Notes: generated by a model not told the origin, from the sequence alone. A stretch of 64,000 nucleotides of DNA from an uncultured Victivallales bacterium (GCA_944390735.1 CALXRL010000094.1:62001-126000), one strand, 5' to 3'; counted from the stretch's first letter, positions 52,953 through 62,362 are shown. Translations and numbers: made by a program.

Positions 52953-53873
52953 TTATTTTCCCTTTTGTTCGGCGTCGAAGCGTTCGATCAGTTTGCGGAG
53001 ACCTTCGCGATAGGCGCGGGGATCGTCCCGGCGGATGGCGTCAAGCTTTTGGACTTCCTCGGGATATTTCCGGCGGACCTCCCGGAGTTTCTGGAGCGGA
53101 TTGGCGCGTCTGGGCTGAGGCGCGTCGTCGGCTCCGCCGCGTCCCTGGCGTCCGCCGCGGGGACCGAAGGCGGGCGGTTTGATTCCCTCCTTTTCCGCGA
53201 GACGGCCGATTTCTGCAAAGACGGTTCGGAAATCGCCTTTCTTCTGGAGTTCGTCGATTTTTTCAAATTCACTCCTGTATTTCCCGCTGAGGCGGAGCGC
53301 TTCGATTTTCAGCTGATAGGAGTTCCAGTCTTCCGGAAGAACCAGCTTTGCTTTTTTCGCGAGAGCTTCGAGCTTGTTTTCCGCTTCGATGCGCAGTTTG
53401 GAGATTTCCGCGTATTCGGTTGCGAAATCGGTTTTGAGTTTTGCTTCGATCGCGGTACGGGTGTCGCCGCGCGGACGGAACGCTCCGCCTTCGCGTCTCC
53501 GGCCTCCGGGGAATCCGTGTCCTCCGCGTTCGCGTCCGCCGGTGCGCCGGCGCTCGCGGGGAGAGGTGCTGGAGAATGGTGCCGGAGTCTGAAGATCGGC
53601 TTTTCTGGCAAGCGCCTGGAGTTTTTCGAATGCGGCAAACAGATTGGTCTTCTGAAGCGTTTCGATTTCCGCATATTCCTTCGGAAACTCCTTTTTCAGC
53701 TGCGACTGGATGGCGGACCATTGTTCGCGTGCGTTGTCGGCGGATCGGGCGGTCTCGGAGGATTCCCCGCGGACAGGACCGCGCGGAGTCGGCCGGCCGG
53801 TCTCCTGCGCCGGAAGTTCGGTCAGAGAGATCGTCAAGGCGCCGAGGATCAGGAATGCCGTCAGCTTTTTCAT
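52953..53873 (-). CDS. Exported four-repeat helical protein heading the T2SS operon
   Basis: A 306-residue protein with a signal peptide (MKKLTAFLILGALTISLTELPAQE). Four degenerate helical repeats of about 40 residues follow, at roughly 53-93, 138-177, 186-231 and 258-300. Their pattern is L-K-x-(D/E)-F/Y-x-x-E-(Y/F)-x-E-I-x-x-L, then a Lys/Ala-rich helix, separated by Arg/Gly-rich linkers (95-137, 235-257). No known family is recognised. AAAGGAG precedes the ATG. It ends 34 bp before gspL and is probably co-transcribed, suggesting a periplasmic accessory of the T2SS. Confidence 0.72.
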   Translation of the reverse strand: MKKLTAFLILGALTISLTELPAQETGRPTPRGPVRGESSETARSADNAREQWSAIQSQLKKEFPKEYAEIETLQKTNLFAAFEKLQALARKADLQTPAPFSSTSPRERRRTGGRERGGHGFPGGRRREGGAFRPRGDTRTAIEAKLKTDFATEYAEISKLRIEAENKLEALAKKAKLVLPEDWNSYQLKIEALRLSGKYRSEFEKIDELQKKGDFRTVFAEIGRLAEKEGIKPPAFGPRGGRQGRGGADDAPQPRRANPLQKLREVRRKYPEEVQKLDAIRRDDPRAYREGLRKLIERFDAEQKGK

Positions 53874-53945
53874 ACCACTGCTCCTTTGTTGTTTGATTGC
53901 AATACCATACCCATTCAAACGGGGAACAGATCCCCTTTATTGTGA

Positions 53946-53988
53946 CCGGAAAGAAAAAAAGAGGATTTTTTCATTTTTTTCTTTCCGG
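53946..53988 (-). terminator. Perfect 15-bp inverted repeat after nfo
   Basis: CCGGAAAGAAAAAAA (53946-53960) and TTTTTTTCTTTCCGG (53974-53988) are exact reverse complements, 9 bp after the nfo stop on the minus strand. The T7 lies inside the distal stem, so termination is plausible but not canonical. Confidence 0.6.
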
Positions 53989-53997
53989 ATGCGCACA

Positions 53998-54840
53998 TCA
54001 GCGGACAAGGGAATAGAGCAGACGGATCTCCTGCGGCCAGAGGGATTCGTCAATGGTTTCGAGCACCAGCGGAATGTCGTCGAACCGGGGATCGTTCATG
54101 AGAAGACGGAAGGGTTCGATTCCAAGTTCGCCTGCTCCGATGCTGTTGTGCCGGTCCAGATGGCCGCCCAGGCGGCTTTTTGAATCGTTCAGATGAACGC
54201 CGCGAAGATAGCGGAAGCCGATGATCCGGTCGAAGTCCCGCATGGTGGTTTCATAGGCTTCCGGGGTTGTGAGGTCGTAGCCGGCGGCGAACGTGTGGCA
54301 GGTGTCGAGGCAGACGCCGACTCTGCTTTTGTCGTCGATGAGTTCAATGATCCGCGCAAGATGTTCAAAGCGGTAGCCGAGATTGCTGCCCTGGCCCGCG
54401 GTGTTCTCAATGACGGCGGTGACGCCTTTTGTTTCCGAGAGTGCCGTGTTGACGCATTCGGCAATGAGTTTCAGACAGTCGTCTTCGGCAATGAGCTTCA
54501 GATGGCTTCCGGGATGAAAGTTCAGACGGTCGAGTCCGAGCTGCTGACAGCGGCTCATTTCATCGGCGAACGCCTCCAGCGACTGCTTCCGTTTTTCCGG
54601 ATCGGGATTTCCCATGTTGATGAGGTAGCCGTCATGCGGCAGAATGTGTTCCGGGGAGAAGCCGTTTGCGCGGCAGTTCTCCTGAAACGCCTGAATGGAC
54701 TCTTCGGTGAGTGGGGCGCTTTTCCACTGTCTCTGATTTTTGGTGAACATGGCGAATGCTTTTGCACCGATCGCCGCCGCGTTCAGCGGGGCGTTCTCCA
54801 CGCCGCCTGAAATGGATACATGGGCTCCGACATACTTCAT
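53998..54840 (-). CDS. nfo: Deoxyribonuclease IV (AP endonuclease, Nfo)
   Basis: A 280-residue zinc AP endonuclease that cleaves 5' of abasic sites in base-excision repair. The family motifs [57 protein letters not shown] and LVLETIDES supply the metal ligands. Its ATG overlaps the stop of the glycosyltransferase gene by 4 bp, so a DNA-repair gene is the last member of the cinA operon. Confidence 0.95.
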   Translation of the reverse strand: MKYVGAHVSISGGVENAPLNAAAIGAKAFAMFTKNQRQWKSAPLTEESIQAFQENCRANGFSPEHILPHDGYLINMGNPDPEKRKQSLEAFADEMSRCQQLGLDRLNFHPGSHLKLIAEDDCLKLIAECVNTALSETKGVTAVIENTAGQGSNLGYRFEHLARIIELIDDKSRVGVCLDTCHTFAAGYDLTTPEAYETTMRDFDRIIGFRYLRGVHLNDSKSRLGGHLDRHNSIGAGELGIEPFRLLMNDPRFDDIPLVLETIDESLWPQEIRLLYSLVR

Positions 54841-56297
54841 AGGATTTCTCCGGTTGTTGCTGATTGTTTGCTGGAGGTGGGGGATTCGGACGTCTCCCCG
54901 GAGGGATCGTCCCCGGGGGGCCGCGTGTCCGTTTCGTTCTGCGAATGCGCCGGCCGTCCTCCGCGTTCCAGCAGGCCCGTGAAGCGGCTCGCCAGCAGAC
55001 AGAGAAACGGAAGCGCGGGCAGCTGGAAACGGGGATAGCCGCCCGGACCCACCACCATCAGATAATAAAAACTGAAAAGACAGAACAGAAGAAGAATCCG
55101 GAATTGTTTTTTCCGGACGGCGCAGATCAGCGCGGCAAACGCTCCCACATAGGTCGCCAGAAGAACCAGCATCAGGGGCAGAATCAGGAAGGGCAGGTAG
55201 AGTTTATCTTCGAAATAGTGCCTTGTTCCGGCCCAGAGCCCGTCTTTGACGATGACATCCCATGTGCCCTTTCCGCCGGTGGTCAGACGCAGGTTTTCCA
55301 GAAACGTGGGAACGTCCGGCACCAGTTTCGAGGGATTGAAGAACAGCGAGAAATAGACGCCCATGTGGTTGCGGATGATGCCGGTCAGGTAGCGTTCCTC
55401 ATAGGAGAGCCGGGCGTCGCGATCCGGGAAGCGTTTCCGGTCGCGGAACTGCTGTTCGAAATGCAGCGCGTATTTTTCCCGGTAGAAGTTTGCCGGAAGA
55501 TGGTGGACGCGGCTCTCCACCACCGAGGCGTTGTGACGGAGGGAATCGGCCGCCACCTCGTCGATCCGCCATCCGGAGCCGATGCTTCTGTTCCGGAGGA
55601 TCCACGGCATGACAAAAAGCGCAAAGATTCCCACTGCCAGCAGCGCGTGGAGCGCTTTCTTCCGGAGCGTGATCCCCTCCGCAAAAAAGGAGACAAAGAC
55701 AAACGGCAGAATCCAGAGAATGTTCAGCGGCCGGATCAGCGCCGCCGCTCCTCCGGATGCCGCCGCCAGCACCAGATCGCCCGTTCCGCCTCTTCTGACG
55801 TACCGTACCGTAAAGAGGATTTCCAGCACCACGCCTGTGACGAACATTCCTTCCGAAAGGAACATCGGCGCAAACGCGATTTCGGTTGGCGAGAGCATCA
55901 GAAGCAGGGCCGCCGCGACCGCTTTCGGTTCCGCATCCGGATCCGGTTTTGAGAATTCCAGTCCCGCAAAGTAGAGCAGCGGAATTGCCAGCGCGGAGAT
56001 CAGGCAGTTCATGACGACGCATACGCTCAGCGAATTGCCTCCGATCAGCAGACCCAGCGCCAGATAGAGCGGATAGAGCGGCACCCTCAGACCGGTCGGT
56101 CCCGCTGCTTCCGGCGAGGATTTGTAGCTGAAATCCTGCAGCAGCGAGCGTGCCGGCCCGAGATAGGTTCCCGAATCAATCCGCATCAGCAGTTCCGGAT
56201 CCAGCAGACCGGGAAGCGCATACAGAAGAAAGAGAACGAAGGCTGCGGCAAAAAGGATCAGGGCCGTTTTCCATTGCTGCCTGGAAGGGAAATTCAT
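54837..56297 (-). CDS. Multi-spanning GT-C type (family 39-like) glycosyltransferase
   Basis: A 486-residue membrane protein with about ten hydrophobic segments. A conserved acidic residue in the first extracellular loop ([20 protein letters not shown]) is typical of GT39/ArnT-like enzymes that use polyprenyl-linked sugars. The hydrophilic C-terminus ([17 protein letters not shown]) is cytoplasmic or periplasmic. The ATG at 56297 has GGAGA upstream; earlier in-frame sequence overlaps aat. Acceptor unknown. Confidence 0.8.
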   Translation of the reverse strand: MNFPSRQQWKTALILFAAAFVLFLLYALPGLLDPELLMRIDSGTYLGPARSLLQDFSYKSSPEAAGPTGLRVPLYPLYLALGLLIGGNSLSVCVVMNCLISALAIPLLYFAGLEFSKPDPDAEPKAVAAALLLMLSPTEIAFAPMFLSEGMFVTGVVLEILFTVRYVRRGGTGDLVLAAASGGAAALIRPLNILWILPFVFVSFFAEGITLRKKALHALLAVGIFALFVMPWILRNRSIGSGWRIDEVAADSLRHNASVVESRVHHLPANFYREKYALHFEQQFRDRKRFPDRDARLSYEERYLTGIIRNHMGVYFSLFFNPSKLVPDVPTFLENLRLTTGGKGTWDVIVKDGLWAGTRHYFEDKLYLPFLILPLMLVLLATYVGAFAALICAVRKKQFRILLLFCLFSFYYLMVVGPGGYPRFQLPALPFLCLLASRFTGLLERGGRPAHSQNETDTRPPGDDPSGETSESPTSSKQSATTGEIL

Positions 56298-56986
56298 GTT
56301 CCGATCTCCGGGAGTGTCGCGCGGCTGCGCAGAAATTCCGCCGTGAGCGGCCGGCCGATTCGCCCGTTCAGGATCTTCAGGAATTCGGACCGGTCGATCT
56401 CCTGCGCTCCGAATCGTTCCAGAAGCGGATTGAGAACCTGCGTGTCGAGCAGGGAAACTCCGCAGTTCTTCAGGGTGGCCACGGCGGCCAGAAGGGCAAA
56501 TTTGGAACCTCCGGTCTGAAAATGAAACATGCTTTCCCCGCAGAAGATGCCTCCCAGGGAGATGCCGTACATTCCGCCGGCCAGCGATCCGTCCTCTCCG
56601 TAGGCCTCGAAACTGTGGGCGAACCCGAGACGGTGAAACTCCTTGTAGGCCCGTTTGATTTTCTGTGTGATCCAGGTCCCGTCCTGTCCTCTGCGCGGGA
56701 CGCTGGCGCAGGCTTCCAGCACATCGTCGAACCGTTCGGAGATTTTCAGCGTGAACGGATAATGGCGGAAAAAACGTTTCAGGCGTGTTGAAACGTGAAG
56801 ACGGTCGAAAAAAAGAACGCTCCGCTTCGGCGGCGAGACCCAGAGAACGGTCGCCTCCTCGTACGGCCATGGAAAGATCCCGTGGGAATAGGCGTCAACG
56901 AGCATTTCCGTATTGAGAGTGTCCGTGAATCCGAGGATTCCATCCTCGTCCGCCGTTTCCGGTGGCGGGAAGAAGCTCTCCGTCAT
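56294..56986 (-). CDS. aat: Leucyl/phenylalanyl-tRNA-protein transferase
   Basis: A 230-residue Aat, which adds Leu or Phe from aminoacyl-tRNA to proteins with N-terminal Lys/Arg (N-end rule tagging for ClpS-ClpA). YSHGIFPWPYEEATVLWVSPPKR and HRLGFAHSFEAY...GGMYGISLGGIFCGESMF are the family cores. It overlaps cinA and the glycosyltransferase gene by 4 bp each. Confidence 0.95.
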   Translation of the reverse strand: MTESFFPPPETADEDGILGFTDTLNTEMLVDAYSHGIFPWPYEEATVLWVSPPKRSVLFFDRLHVSTRLKRFFRHYPFTLKISERFDDVLEACASVPRRGQDGTWITQKIKRAYKEFHRLGFAHSFEAYGEDGSLAGGMYGISLGGIFCGESMFHFQTGGSKFALLAAVATLKNCGVSLLDTQVLNPLLERFGAQEIDRSEFLKILNGRIGRPLTAEFLRSRATLPEIGT

Positions 56987-58203
56987 GGTTCCTGCTCCAG
57001 CAGAAGTTTGCGCAGCTCGTTCAGCGCCCGCGAGGCGGTCTGCATGCGCACCTGTTCGCGGCCCCCGCGGAAATTGCATTCCAGAATCCGGGGCGCTTCG
57101 TGGAGCCGGACTCCGATATAGACCCGGCCGACCGGTTTGTCCGGAGTTCCTCCGGCGGGTCCGGCAATTCCCGTGACGGAGATACCCGCATCCGCTCCCG
57201 TTCTTGCGCAGATGCCCTCGACCATCTCGGCCGCGCACTCCCGGCTGACCGCGCCGAACTGCGCCAGCGTGGTTTCCCGGACTCCGAGAAAGAGACGTTT
57301 CAGGTCATTGGAGTAAGTCGCCGCTCCTCCGAGAAACGCCGCGGAGGAGCCCGGTATCGCGGTCAGCTGCGCCGAGATCATGCCGCCGGTGCAGGATTCC
57401 GCCGTCGCAAGGGTGAGTTTCTTCCTCTCCAGCAGACGGAGAACTTCCGCAGGCAGGGAGGTGATTCCGTCGGAAAGCGTGTCGCCGGCAAAGATTTTTT
57501 TCGCTTCGGCGGTCGTTTCGTTCAGAAGGGCCTCGTCCCGGCAGGTGAAAAAGAGTTTGACCAGTCCGGGCGAGGCGCAGTAGGCAACGGAAATTCCGTC
57601 GCGCAGCAGCGGCTGAGTCCGTTCCTCCACAATGGATTCTCCGATGCCGACGATGATCGTCAGGGAAGCGTGAAGAGTCTCCTCCCGTTTTTCCAGGATC
57701 TTCTTCAGCATCTCGTCTTCGAACATCGGATGCAGTTCCGCGGGCGGTCCCGGAAGCAGGAAGATGGATTTCCCGTTCCGTTCCAGGTGGATGCCCGGAG
57801 CGGAGCCGAAGCGGTTCGGAACAATCTCCGCTCCGGCGGGGATGCGGGCCTGCCGCTCCCAGTGCAGCGGCGCGGGACCGGAATGAAGTTTCTTCCACCA
57901 GGATGTCAGATGCTTTTCCAGCGCGGCGTTCTGTTCCAGGGGAAGACCGAAATATTCGGCAATGGTATCTTTGGTGATATCGTCGGAGGTCGGTCCCAGA
58001 CCGCCGGAGGTGATGACGGTGTCCGCCTTGGAGTATGCGTAGTCCAGTGCTTTCAGAATGCTTTCGCGGCGGTCCGGAATCTCCAGCGAGAGCTCCGGAA
58101 TGATGCCGTTTCGCAGGAGCCGTTCCCCGATGAACGCTAAATTGGTATTGACAGTTGCGCCCTTGAGCAGTTCATCCCCGATACATAACAGTGCGACTTT
58201 CAT
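56983..58203 (-). CDS. cinA: CinA-family protein (nicotinamide-nucleotide amidase / ADP-ribose pyrophosphatase type)
   Basis: A 406-residue two-domain CinA: an N-terminal MoaB-like domain (ALLCIGDELLKGATVNTNLA, TSGGLGPTSDDITKDT) and a C-terminal nicotinamide-mononucleotide deamidase domain (LTLATAESCTGGMISAQLT... GIAGPAGGTPDKPVG) with the catalytic-Ser segment. It recycles pyridine nucleotides and may clean NAD metabolites. The ATG at 58203 has AAGGAG. It starts a four-gene operon with a near-consensus promoter. Confidence 0.93.
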   Translation of the reverse strand: MKVALLCIGDELLKGATVNTNLAFIGERLLRNGIIPELSLEIPDRRESILKALDYAYSKADTVITSGGLGPTSDDITKDTIAEYFGLPLEQNAALEKHLTSWWKKLHSGPAPLHWERQARIPAGAEIVPNRFGSAPGIHLERNGKSIFLLPGPPAELHPMFEDEMLKKILEKREETLHASLTIIVGIGESIVEERTQPLLRDGISVAYCASPGLVKLFFTCRDEALLNETTAEAKKIFAGDTLSDGITSLPAEVLRLLERKKLTLATAESCTGGMISAQLTAIPGSSAAFLGGAATYSNDLKRLFLGVRETTLAQFGAVSRECAAEMVEGICARTGADAGISVTGIAGPAGGTPDKPVGRVYIGVRLHEAPRILECNFRGGREQVRMQTASRALNELRKLLLEQEP

Positions 58204-58234
58204 GGCGGTCAGACTCCTTTTTGCTAGATGAGTG

Positions 58235-58263
58235 AATATACATCGGCCGCCGGGATGTGTCAA
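58235..58263 (-). promoter_or_regulatory. Promoter of the cinA-aat-glycosyltransferase-nfo operon
   Basis: On the minus strand TTGACA (58258-58263, perfect) and TATATT (58235-58240) are 17 bp apart. Confidence 0.8.
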
Positions 58264-58375
58264 ATCCTTTCTTCCGGAATTTTGCGCAGGGGGGAGTTCT
58301 CGTTCCGGCTTTGTTCCGATTCCGTTCCGGCCGGTCGGCGTGTTTTCCGCGGCAAGGACTCCGCTTTTCCGCGCG

Positions 58376-59047
58376 TCAGTTCCCGACTCCCGAGATCTCG
58401 TTGAGTTTTTCCTGCACAATTCGGCGGTATTTTTCCAGTTCCGCCTCTCCCGCGTTGCGCGGGACATGGATTTTTTCCCCGAGAAGCAGGGTCACTTTTG
58501 CCCAGGGTTTGGGAATCTGAAAGCCGTCCCAGCTCTTCAGCGACCAGTAGGAGGAGTAGTTCACCGCGATGGGGATGATCGGCACCCCGAGTTGGCTTGC
58601 CAGATAGATCGGACCCATACTCATGCGGTAGCGGGGACCGCGGGGACCGTCCGGAGTGAAACTGACATATCGGCCCGACTGGATCGCCTTGACGGCTCCG
58701 TGAAGCGCGTGGTATCCTTTCCGGGAGCTGGAGCCGCGAAGACTTTCAATGCCCATCTGCCGGACCAGATCGGCGATGTACTGACCGTCGCGCGAGGCGC
58801 TGATGACCGCCATGGTATGGGTCCGGTACCAGCGGGTGAACATCACGGGAAAGAAGAGCAGACGGTTGTGCCACGTCACCGTGACGGCCGGCGGCGTTTT
58901 CGTCGTCAGTTCTCCCGAGCGGTCGATGACTTCCGTTCTCATGCAGAACCGGCAGAAGAACATCAGCCATGCCGCGGGCGCGAAGAGCCAGTCCGGAAGT
59001 TTTTTGATCTGACGGAAGTTATACTTCAGGGATCTGTTTTTTTCCAT
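58376..59047 (-). CDS. DUF374/LPLAT-type lipid acyltransferase
   Basis: A 223-residue lysophospholipid-acyltransferase-like protein: WHNRLLFFPV (acyltransferase block 1, HNR rather than HxxxxD), SLRGSSSRKGYHAL and FTPDGPRGPRYRMSMG. This is the DUF374 pattern, often found near lipid A or Kdo genes. The neighbouring heptose kinase supports a role in lipopolysaccharide synthesis. Its 5' end overlaps nth by 29 bp. Confidence 0.82.
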   Translation of the reverse strand: MEKNRSLKYNFRQIKKLPDWLFAPAAWLMFFCRFCMRTEVIDRSGELTTKTPPAVTVTWHNRLLFFPVMFTRWYRTHTMAVISASRDGQYIADLVRQMGIESLRGSSSRKGYHALHGAVKAIQSGRYVSFTPDGPRGPRYRMSMGPIYLASQLGVPIIPIAVNYSSYWSLKSWDGFQIPKPWAKVTLLLGEKIHVPRNAGEAELEKYRRIVQEKLNEISGVGN

Positions 59048-59669
59048 GATTGCACAGTCGGTTCAGTTTGCACTCCGCGCAGGCGGGACGGTTCGCCTTG
59101 CAGAGGGTCCTTCCATGGACGATCAGCAGATGCGAAAACTGGCTCCAGCGTTCCGGTTTGAGATTTGCACAGAGTTCCCGTTCGATTTTCTCCGGATCGT
59201 CAGACGAGGAGATCCCCAGAAGACGGGTAAGCCGTTTGACGTGGGTGTCCACCGGTAGTCCGGGAACGTGGAACGCATCGCCGAGCACCACATTCGCGGT
59301 TTTTCTTCCGACTCCGGGCAGAGCGGTCAGCTCCTCCATGGTCCGCGGAACCTCTCCGTGGAAGTCGGAGACGATCCGCTTGCAGGCGCCGATGATGTTT
59401 TTCGCCTTCGCCCGGTAGTAGCCGCATTTGCGGATCTCCTGTTCCAGCTCCGCGGGAGAGGCGGAGGCGAAGTCCGCCGCCGTCCTGTATTTCCGGAACA
59501 GATCCCGGGTGACCAGGTTGACCATGCGGTCCGTGCACTGGGCGGAGAGAATGGTCGCCACCAGAAGCTGAAGCGGATTCGCATGTTCCAGCGCGCACTG
59601 CTGGGGACCGTACAGATTCTCCAGCTCCTCGTAAATCCGATTGATTTTTTCCTGTTTGCGCGAAGCCAT
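59019..59669 (-). CDS. nth: Endonuclease III
   Basis: A 216-residue DNA glycosylase/AP lyase for oxidised pyrimidines. It shows the helix-hairpin-helix ALPGVGRKTANVVLGDAF with the catalytic Lys in TNVVL-type context, the catalytic Asp in GLPVDTHVKRL, and the [4Fe-4S] Cys cluster in LCKANRPACAECKLNRLC. The ATG at 59669 is used; a TTG two codons earlier is less likely. Fifteen bp after the heptose kinase stop. Confidence 0.95.
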   Translation of the reverse strand: MASRKQEKINRIYEELENLYGPQQCALEHANPLQLLVATILSAQCTDRMVNLVTRDLFRKYRTAADFASASPAELEQEIRKCGYYRAKAKNIIGACKRIVSDFHGEVPRTMEELTALPGVGRKTANVVLGDAFHVPGLPVDTHVKRLTRLLGISSSDDPEKIERELCANLKPERWSQFSHLLIVHGRTLCKANRPACAECKLNRLCNHGKKQIPEV

Positions 59670-59683
59670 CGGCAAGATCCTGT

Positions 59684-60706
59684 TTATTTAGCGTTGTCCT
59701 GTTTGAAAACCCGCAGAAGCTCTTCCGCGGTGGTTACCGCCGTGCCGATTTTCCCGACCACGATTCCCGCGGCGTGATTGGCGATCTCCGCGGCCTCGGA
59801 ATCGGTTGCTCCGGCGGCGCGGCAGAGGGTATAGGCGGCAATGACCGTGTCTCCGGCGCCGGAAACATCAAACACCTCCCTGGCCTTGGTCGGAATGGCC
59901 AGAACGGTTCTGCCCTTCTGGAAGAGCGCCATTCCCTGTGCGCCCAGCGTGATGAGCAGAGAGTCGCATTTCCAGGCGGCAAGCACTTTTTCGGCGACGA
60001 TTTTCAGATTTTCGTCCTGTTCTACCGGCGAGACGGCGTCATGACAGTACATGCCGGCCAGTCCGAACGCCTCCGACCGGTTCGGCGTCATGATGGAGAG
60101 TCCGGAGACCTCCATCGGATGCCCCGGATGAGGATCCAGCGAGGTGTAGACCTTGTATTCCCTTGCCAGAGCGGTGATCCGCTGAACCATGTCCCGGTCG
60201 AGAAGTCCCTTGTTGTAGTCTTCGAAGATCAGGGCGTCGATCTGGCGTTCCCGGATGAGGGCGGAAAGTTTTTCCTCCATGCCGGCGATCAGCTCCGGTG
60301 CCGCGGGGGAGACGTCTTCAAAATCGATTCTCACGATCTGCTGGGACGCCGCCATGACGCGCATTTTTTCCGTGGTTCTTTTCCGGGGATCCTCAAAGAG
60401 TCCGGAGATGTCGATGTGTTCCTCGTCGAGGAGTTGTTTCAGGAGTCTGCCCGGCTCGTCGCGTCCGACGACGCCGAACGCCGTCGCCTTTGCTCCCAGC
60501 GCCGTGATGTTCCTCATCACGTTGGCCGCCCCGCCGAGACGCGCACTTTTGTTTTTGACGTTCAGCACCGGAACCGGCGCTTCCTGGGACATGCGGGTCG
60601 CTGAACCGGTCAGGTAAACGTCAAGCATCAGATCCCCGATCACGGCGATGCGGCGTTCCCTGCAGTTGTCCAGGATCTCCCGGAAGCGCTTGAATGAAAC
60701 AGGCAT
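59684..60706 (-). CDS. rfaE1: D-glycero-beta-D-manno-heptose-7-phosphate kinase (RfaE domain I)
   Basis: A 340-residue PfkB-family sugar kinase: GDLMLDVYLTGSATRMSQEA (RfaE/HldE1 signature), GGAANVMRNITALGA, and FDVSGAGDTVIAAYTL with the catalytic Asp. It phosphorylates heptose-7-phosphate for ADP-heptose and lipopolysaccharide core. Domain II (adenylyltransferase) is not fused and not in the window. The ATG at 60706 has GGGAG upstream. Confidence 0.9.
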   Translation of the reverse strand: MPVSFKRFREILDNCRERRIAVIGDLMLDVYLTGSATRMSQEAPVPVLNVKNKSARLGGAANVMRNITALGAKATAFGVVGRDEPGRLLKQLLDEEHIDISGLFEDPRKRTTEKMRVMAASQQIVRIDFEDVSPAAPELIAGMEEKLSALIRERQIDALIFEDYNKGLLDRDMVQRITALAREYKVYTSLDPHPGHPMEVSGLSIMTPNRSEAFGLAGMYCHDAVSPVEQDENLKIVAEKVLAAWKCDSLLITLGAQGMALFQKGRTVLAIPTKAREVFDVSGAGDTVIAAYTLCRAAGATDSEAAEIANHAAGIVVGKIGTAVTTAEELLRVFKQDNAK

Positions 60707-60719
60707 GAATGACACTCCC

Positions 60720-61202
60720 TCAGTTGAATTGCTTTTTATCCAGCGCCTGAAGTTTCAGCTCCAGCGCCTTGACGATCGGCCCCGTGTCGAAGGTTTCCCG
60801 TTCGATCAGATAGCGGTTGCCGGCCCAGGAATTGACAATGGCGGAAATTCTCATCAGCATGGAATCCAGCTCCTTGATCTGCGCCAGAGAGAGCTTTTCC
60901 TGATTTTCCCGCATGTAGATGGCCAGAATGTCCAGCGAGGAGCGGATCAGTTCGATTTCGCCTTTCTGCAGCGACGTCTTTTTATTGGTGCTGCATTGCG
61001 CCCGGAGAATGTCGGCCAGTTCGGTTACGCGCTGGCGCGCCACATGCTTCTGCATGGCGTTCTCCCGGCGCAGCTGCACCGGGAGATAGAAGACCAGATA
61101 AAGTTCAAAAAGGACAATGGCCGAGAACATCGCAATCGCGGTGATCGTGACAAAATCCTTTTTCCTTTTGCAGGAATACCGGGAGGTGATTTCGGCTCTC
61201 AT
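60720..61202 (-). CDS. Unknown single-pass membrane protein
   Basis: A 160-residue protein: a basic N-terminus, one transmembrane helix (VTITAIAMFSAIVLFELYLV, about 18-38) and a helical remainder with no recognisable motif. It lies between the ROK kinase (22-bp gap) and rfaE1 (13-bp gap), so it is an operon member. I do not recognise it. Confidence 0.65.
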   Translation of the reverse strand: MRAEITSRYSCKRKKDFVTITAIAMFSAIVLFELYLVFYLPVQLRRENAMQKHVARQRVTELADILRAQCSTNKKTSLQKGEIELIRSSLDILAIYMRENQEKLSLAQIKELDSMLMRISAIVNSWAGNRYLIERETFDTGPIVKALELKLQALDKKQFN

Positions 61203-61224
61203 TCAGATCAGCTCCTTCCGCGTC

Positions 61225-62223
61225 TTACCACGGAAGCTGCCATTCGCCGCGTTCGTAGAGGAAGTTCAGCGCGACCGAAACCCCCGAGAGTTCCCCGATC
61301 GTGCGTCCCAGTTTGCTGGGGAGAATCCGGCAGGCCTTCACATGCTGCGGCCAGGTGTATTTCGGCAGTTTCTCCAGCAGCGGCTTCATGAAGAGGTCCC
61401 CCGTGTGAACCGCAATCGTGCCCAGAACGATCACTTCCGGATCGAAAATGTTCATCAGGCTTCCGATGCCCTGCGCGTTGTGTTCCATCATGTCTTCCCA
61501 GAAGCGGACGGCGTAGTCGTCTCCGGCGCGGACCGCTTTTTCCAGAACCGCGTTGTCGATTTTGGAGAGATCCCCTTCGACGAGTTTCGAAATCATGCTC
61601 AGCTCGGGTTTCCCTTCGAGTTCCCTGCGGATGCGGTTCGCCGTGGCGAGTCCTCCGCAGAAGGCTTCATAGCAGCCGGTGAGTCCGCAGTTGCATTTCG
61701 GTCCATGGGGATCGAGACAGAAGTGTCCGACCTCTCCCGCGAGGTATTTGCTGCCGCGGACCAGTTTTCCGTTGCAGATGATTCCGCCGCCGATGCCGGT
61801 GCTCATGGTCAGGTAGAGCATGTCTTTGCAGCCCTGTCCCGCGCCGAAGATCCATTCCGCAAGTCCTGCGCCGTTGGCGTCGTTGTCGAAGAACGCTTCG
61901 GTTCCGAATTCCCTGGCGAGATAGTCGCGGATGGGAACGTTGTCCCAGCCGTTCATATTGCAGGGCGAGCAGATGAGGCCTTTTTCAAAGTCCATGGGGG
62001 AGGGCGAGTCGATGCCGATGGCGCGCAGTTCTCCGTCGCGGATGCCGGCTTCCTGAAGAAGACGTTTGCCCTCTTTGACAAGATCCGGGAGGACTTCGTC
62101 CGGTTTGCGCATGCGGTTGTCCACACGTCCCGATGCGAGAATTCTGCCGTCGCTCAGCGCCAGGCAGACTGCGATTTTCGTGCCGCCGATGTCAAATCCG
62201 AGAACCGGAAATGGTTTGCTCAT
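61225..62223 (-). CDS. ROK-family sugar kinase (glucokinase-like)
   Basis: A 332-residue ROK kinase: ATP/sugar motif LGFDIGGTKIAVCLALSDG, catalytic Asp in FFDNDANGAGLAEW, GIGGGIICNGKL, and the zinc motif C-N-C-G-L-T-G-C-Y-E-A in PKCNCGLTGCYEAF. Family members phosphorylate glucose, mannose or N-acetyl sugars. No DNA-binding domain is attached, so it is an enzyme rather than a repressor. The ATG at 62223 has AAAGGAG. First gene of a leftward operon. Confidence 0.9.
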   Translation of the reverse strand: MSKPFPVLGFDIGGTKIAVCLALSDGRILASGRVDNRMRKPDEVLPDLVKEGKRLLQEAGIRDGELRAIGIDSPSPMDFEKGLICSPCNMNGWDNVPIRDYLAREFGTEAFFDNDANGAGLAEWIFGAGQGCKDMLYLTMSTGIGGGIICNGKLVRGSKYLAGEVGHFCLDPHGPKCNCGLTGCYEAFCGGLATANRIRRELEGKPELSMISKLVEGDLSKIDNAVLEKAVRAGDDYAVRFWEDMMEHNAQGIGSLMNIFDPEVIVLGTIAVHTGDLFMKPLLEKLPKYTWPQHVKACRILPSKLGRTIGELSGVSVALNFLYERGEWQLPW

Positions 62224-62271
62224 TTTTTTACTCCTTTTTTGCCGTTTTCTCATCAACTGCTGTTTGAAAAT

Positions 62272-62321
62272 TTGCCTTCCAGCAAGTAGTTTTATATAGT
62301 AAGAACTATACTTTAGCACAA
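62272..62321. promoter_or_regulatory. Overlapping divergent promoters for the ROK kinase and tolQ operons
   Basis: Plus strand: TTGCCT (62272-62277), 17 bp, TATAGT (62295-62300). Minus strand: TTGTGC (62316-62321), 17 bp, TATATA (62293-62298). The two -10 elements overlap. Confidence 0.55.
62295..62310. repeat. Palindrome TATAGT-AAGA-ACTATA in the divergent promoter
   Basis: A perfect 6-bp inverted repeat with a 4-bp centre covers both -10 elements and could be an operator controlling both operons. Confidence 0.5.
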
Positions 62322-62362
62322 CAAACGACATTTTAAACAGGAAAATCGGAGTTTTTATCAGA

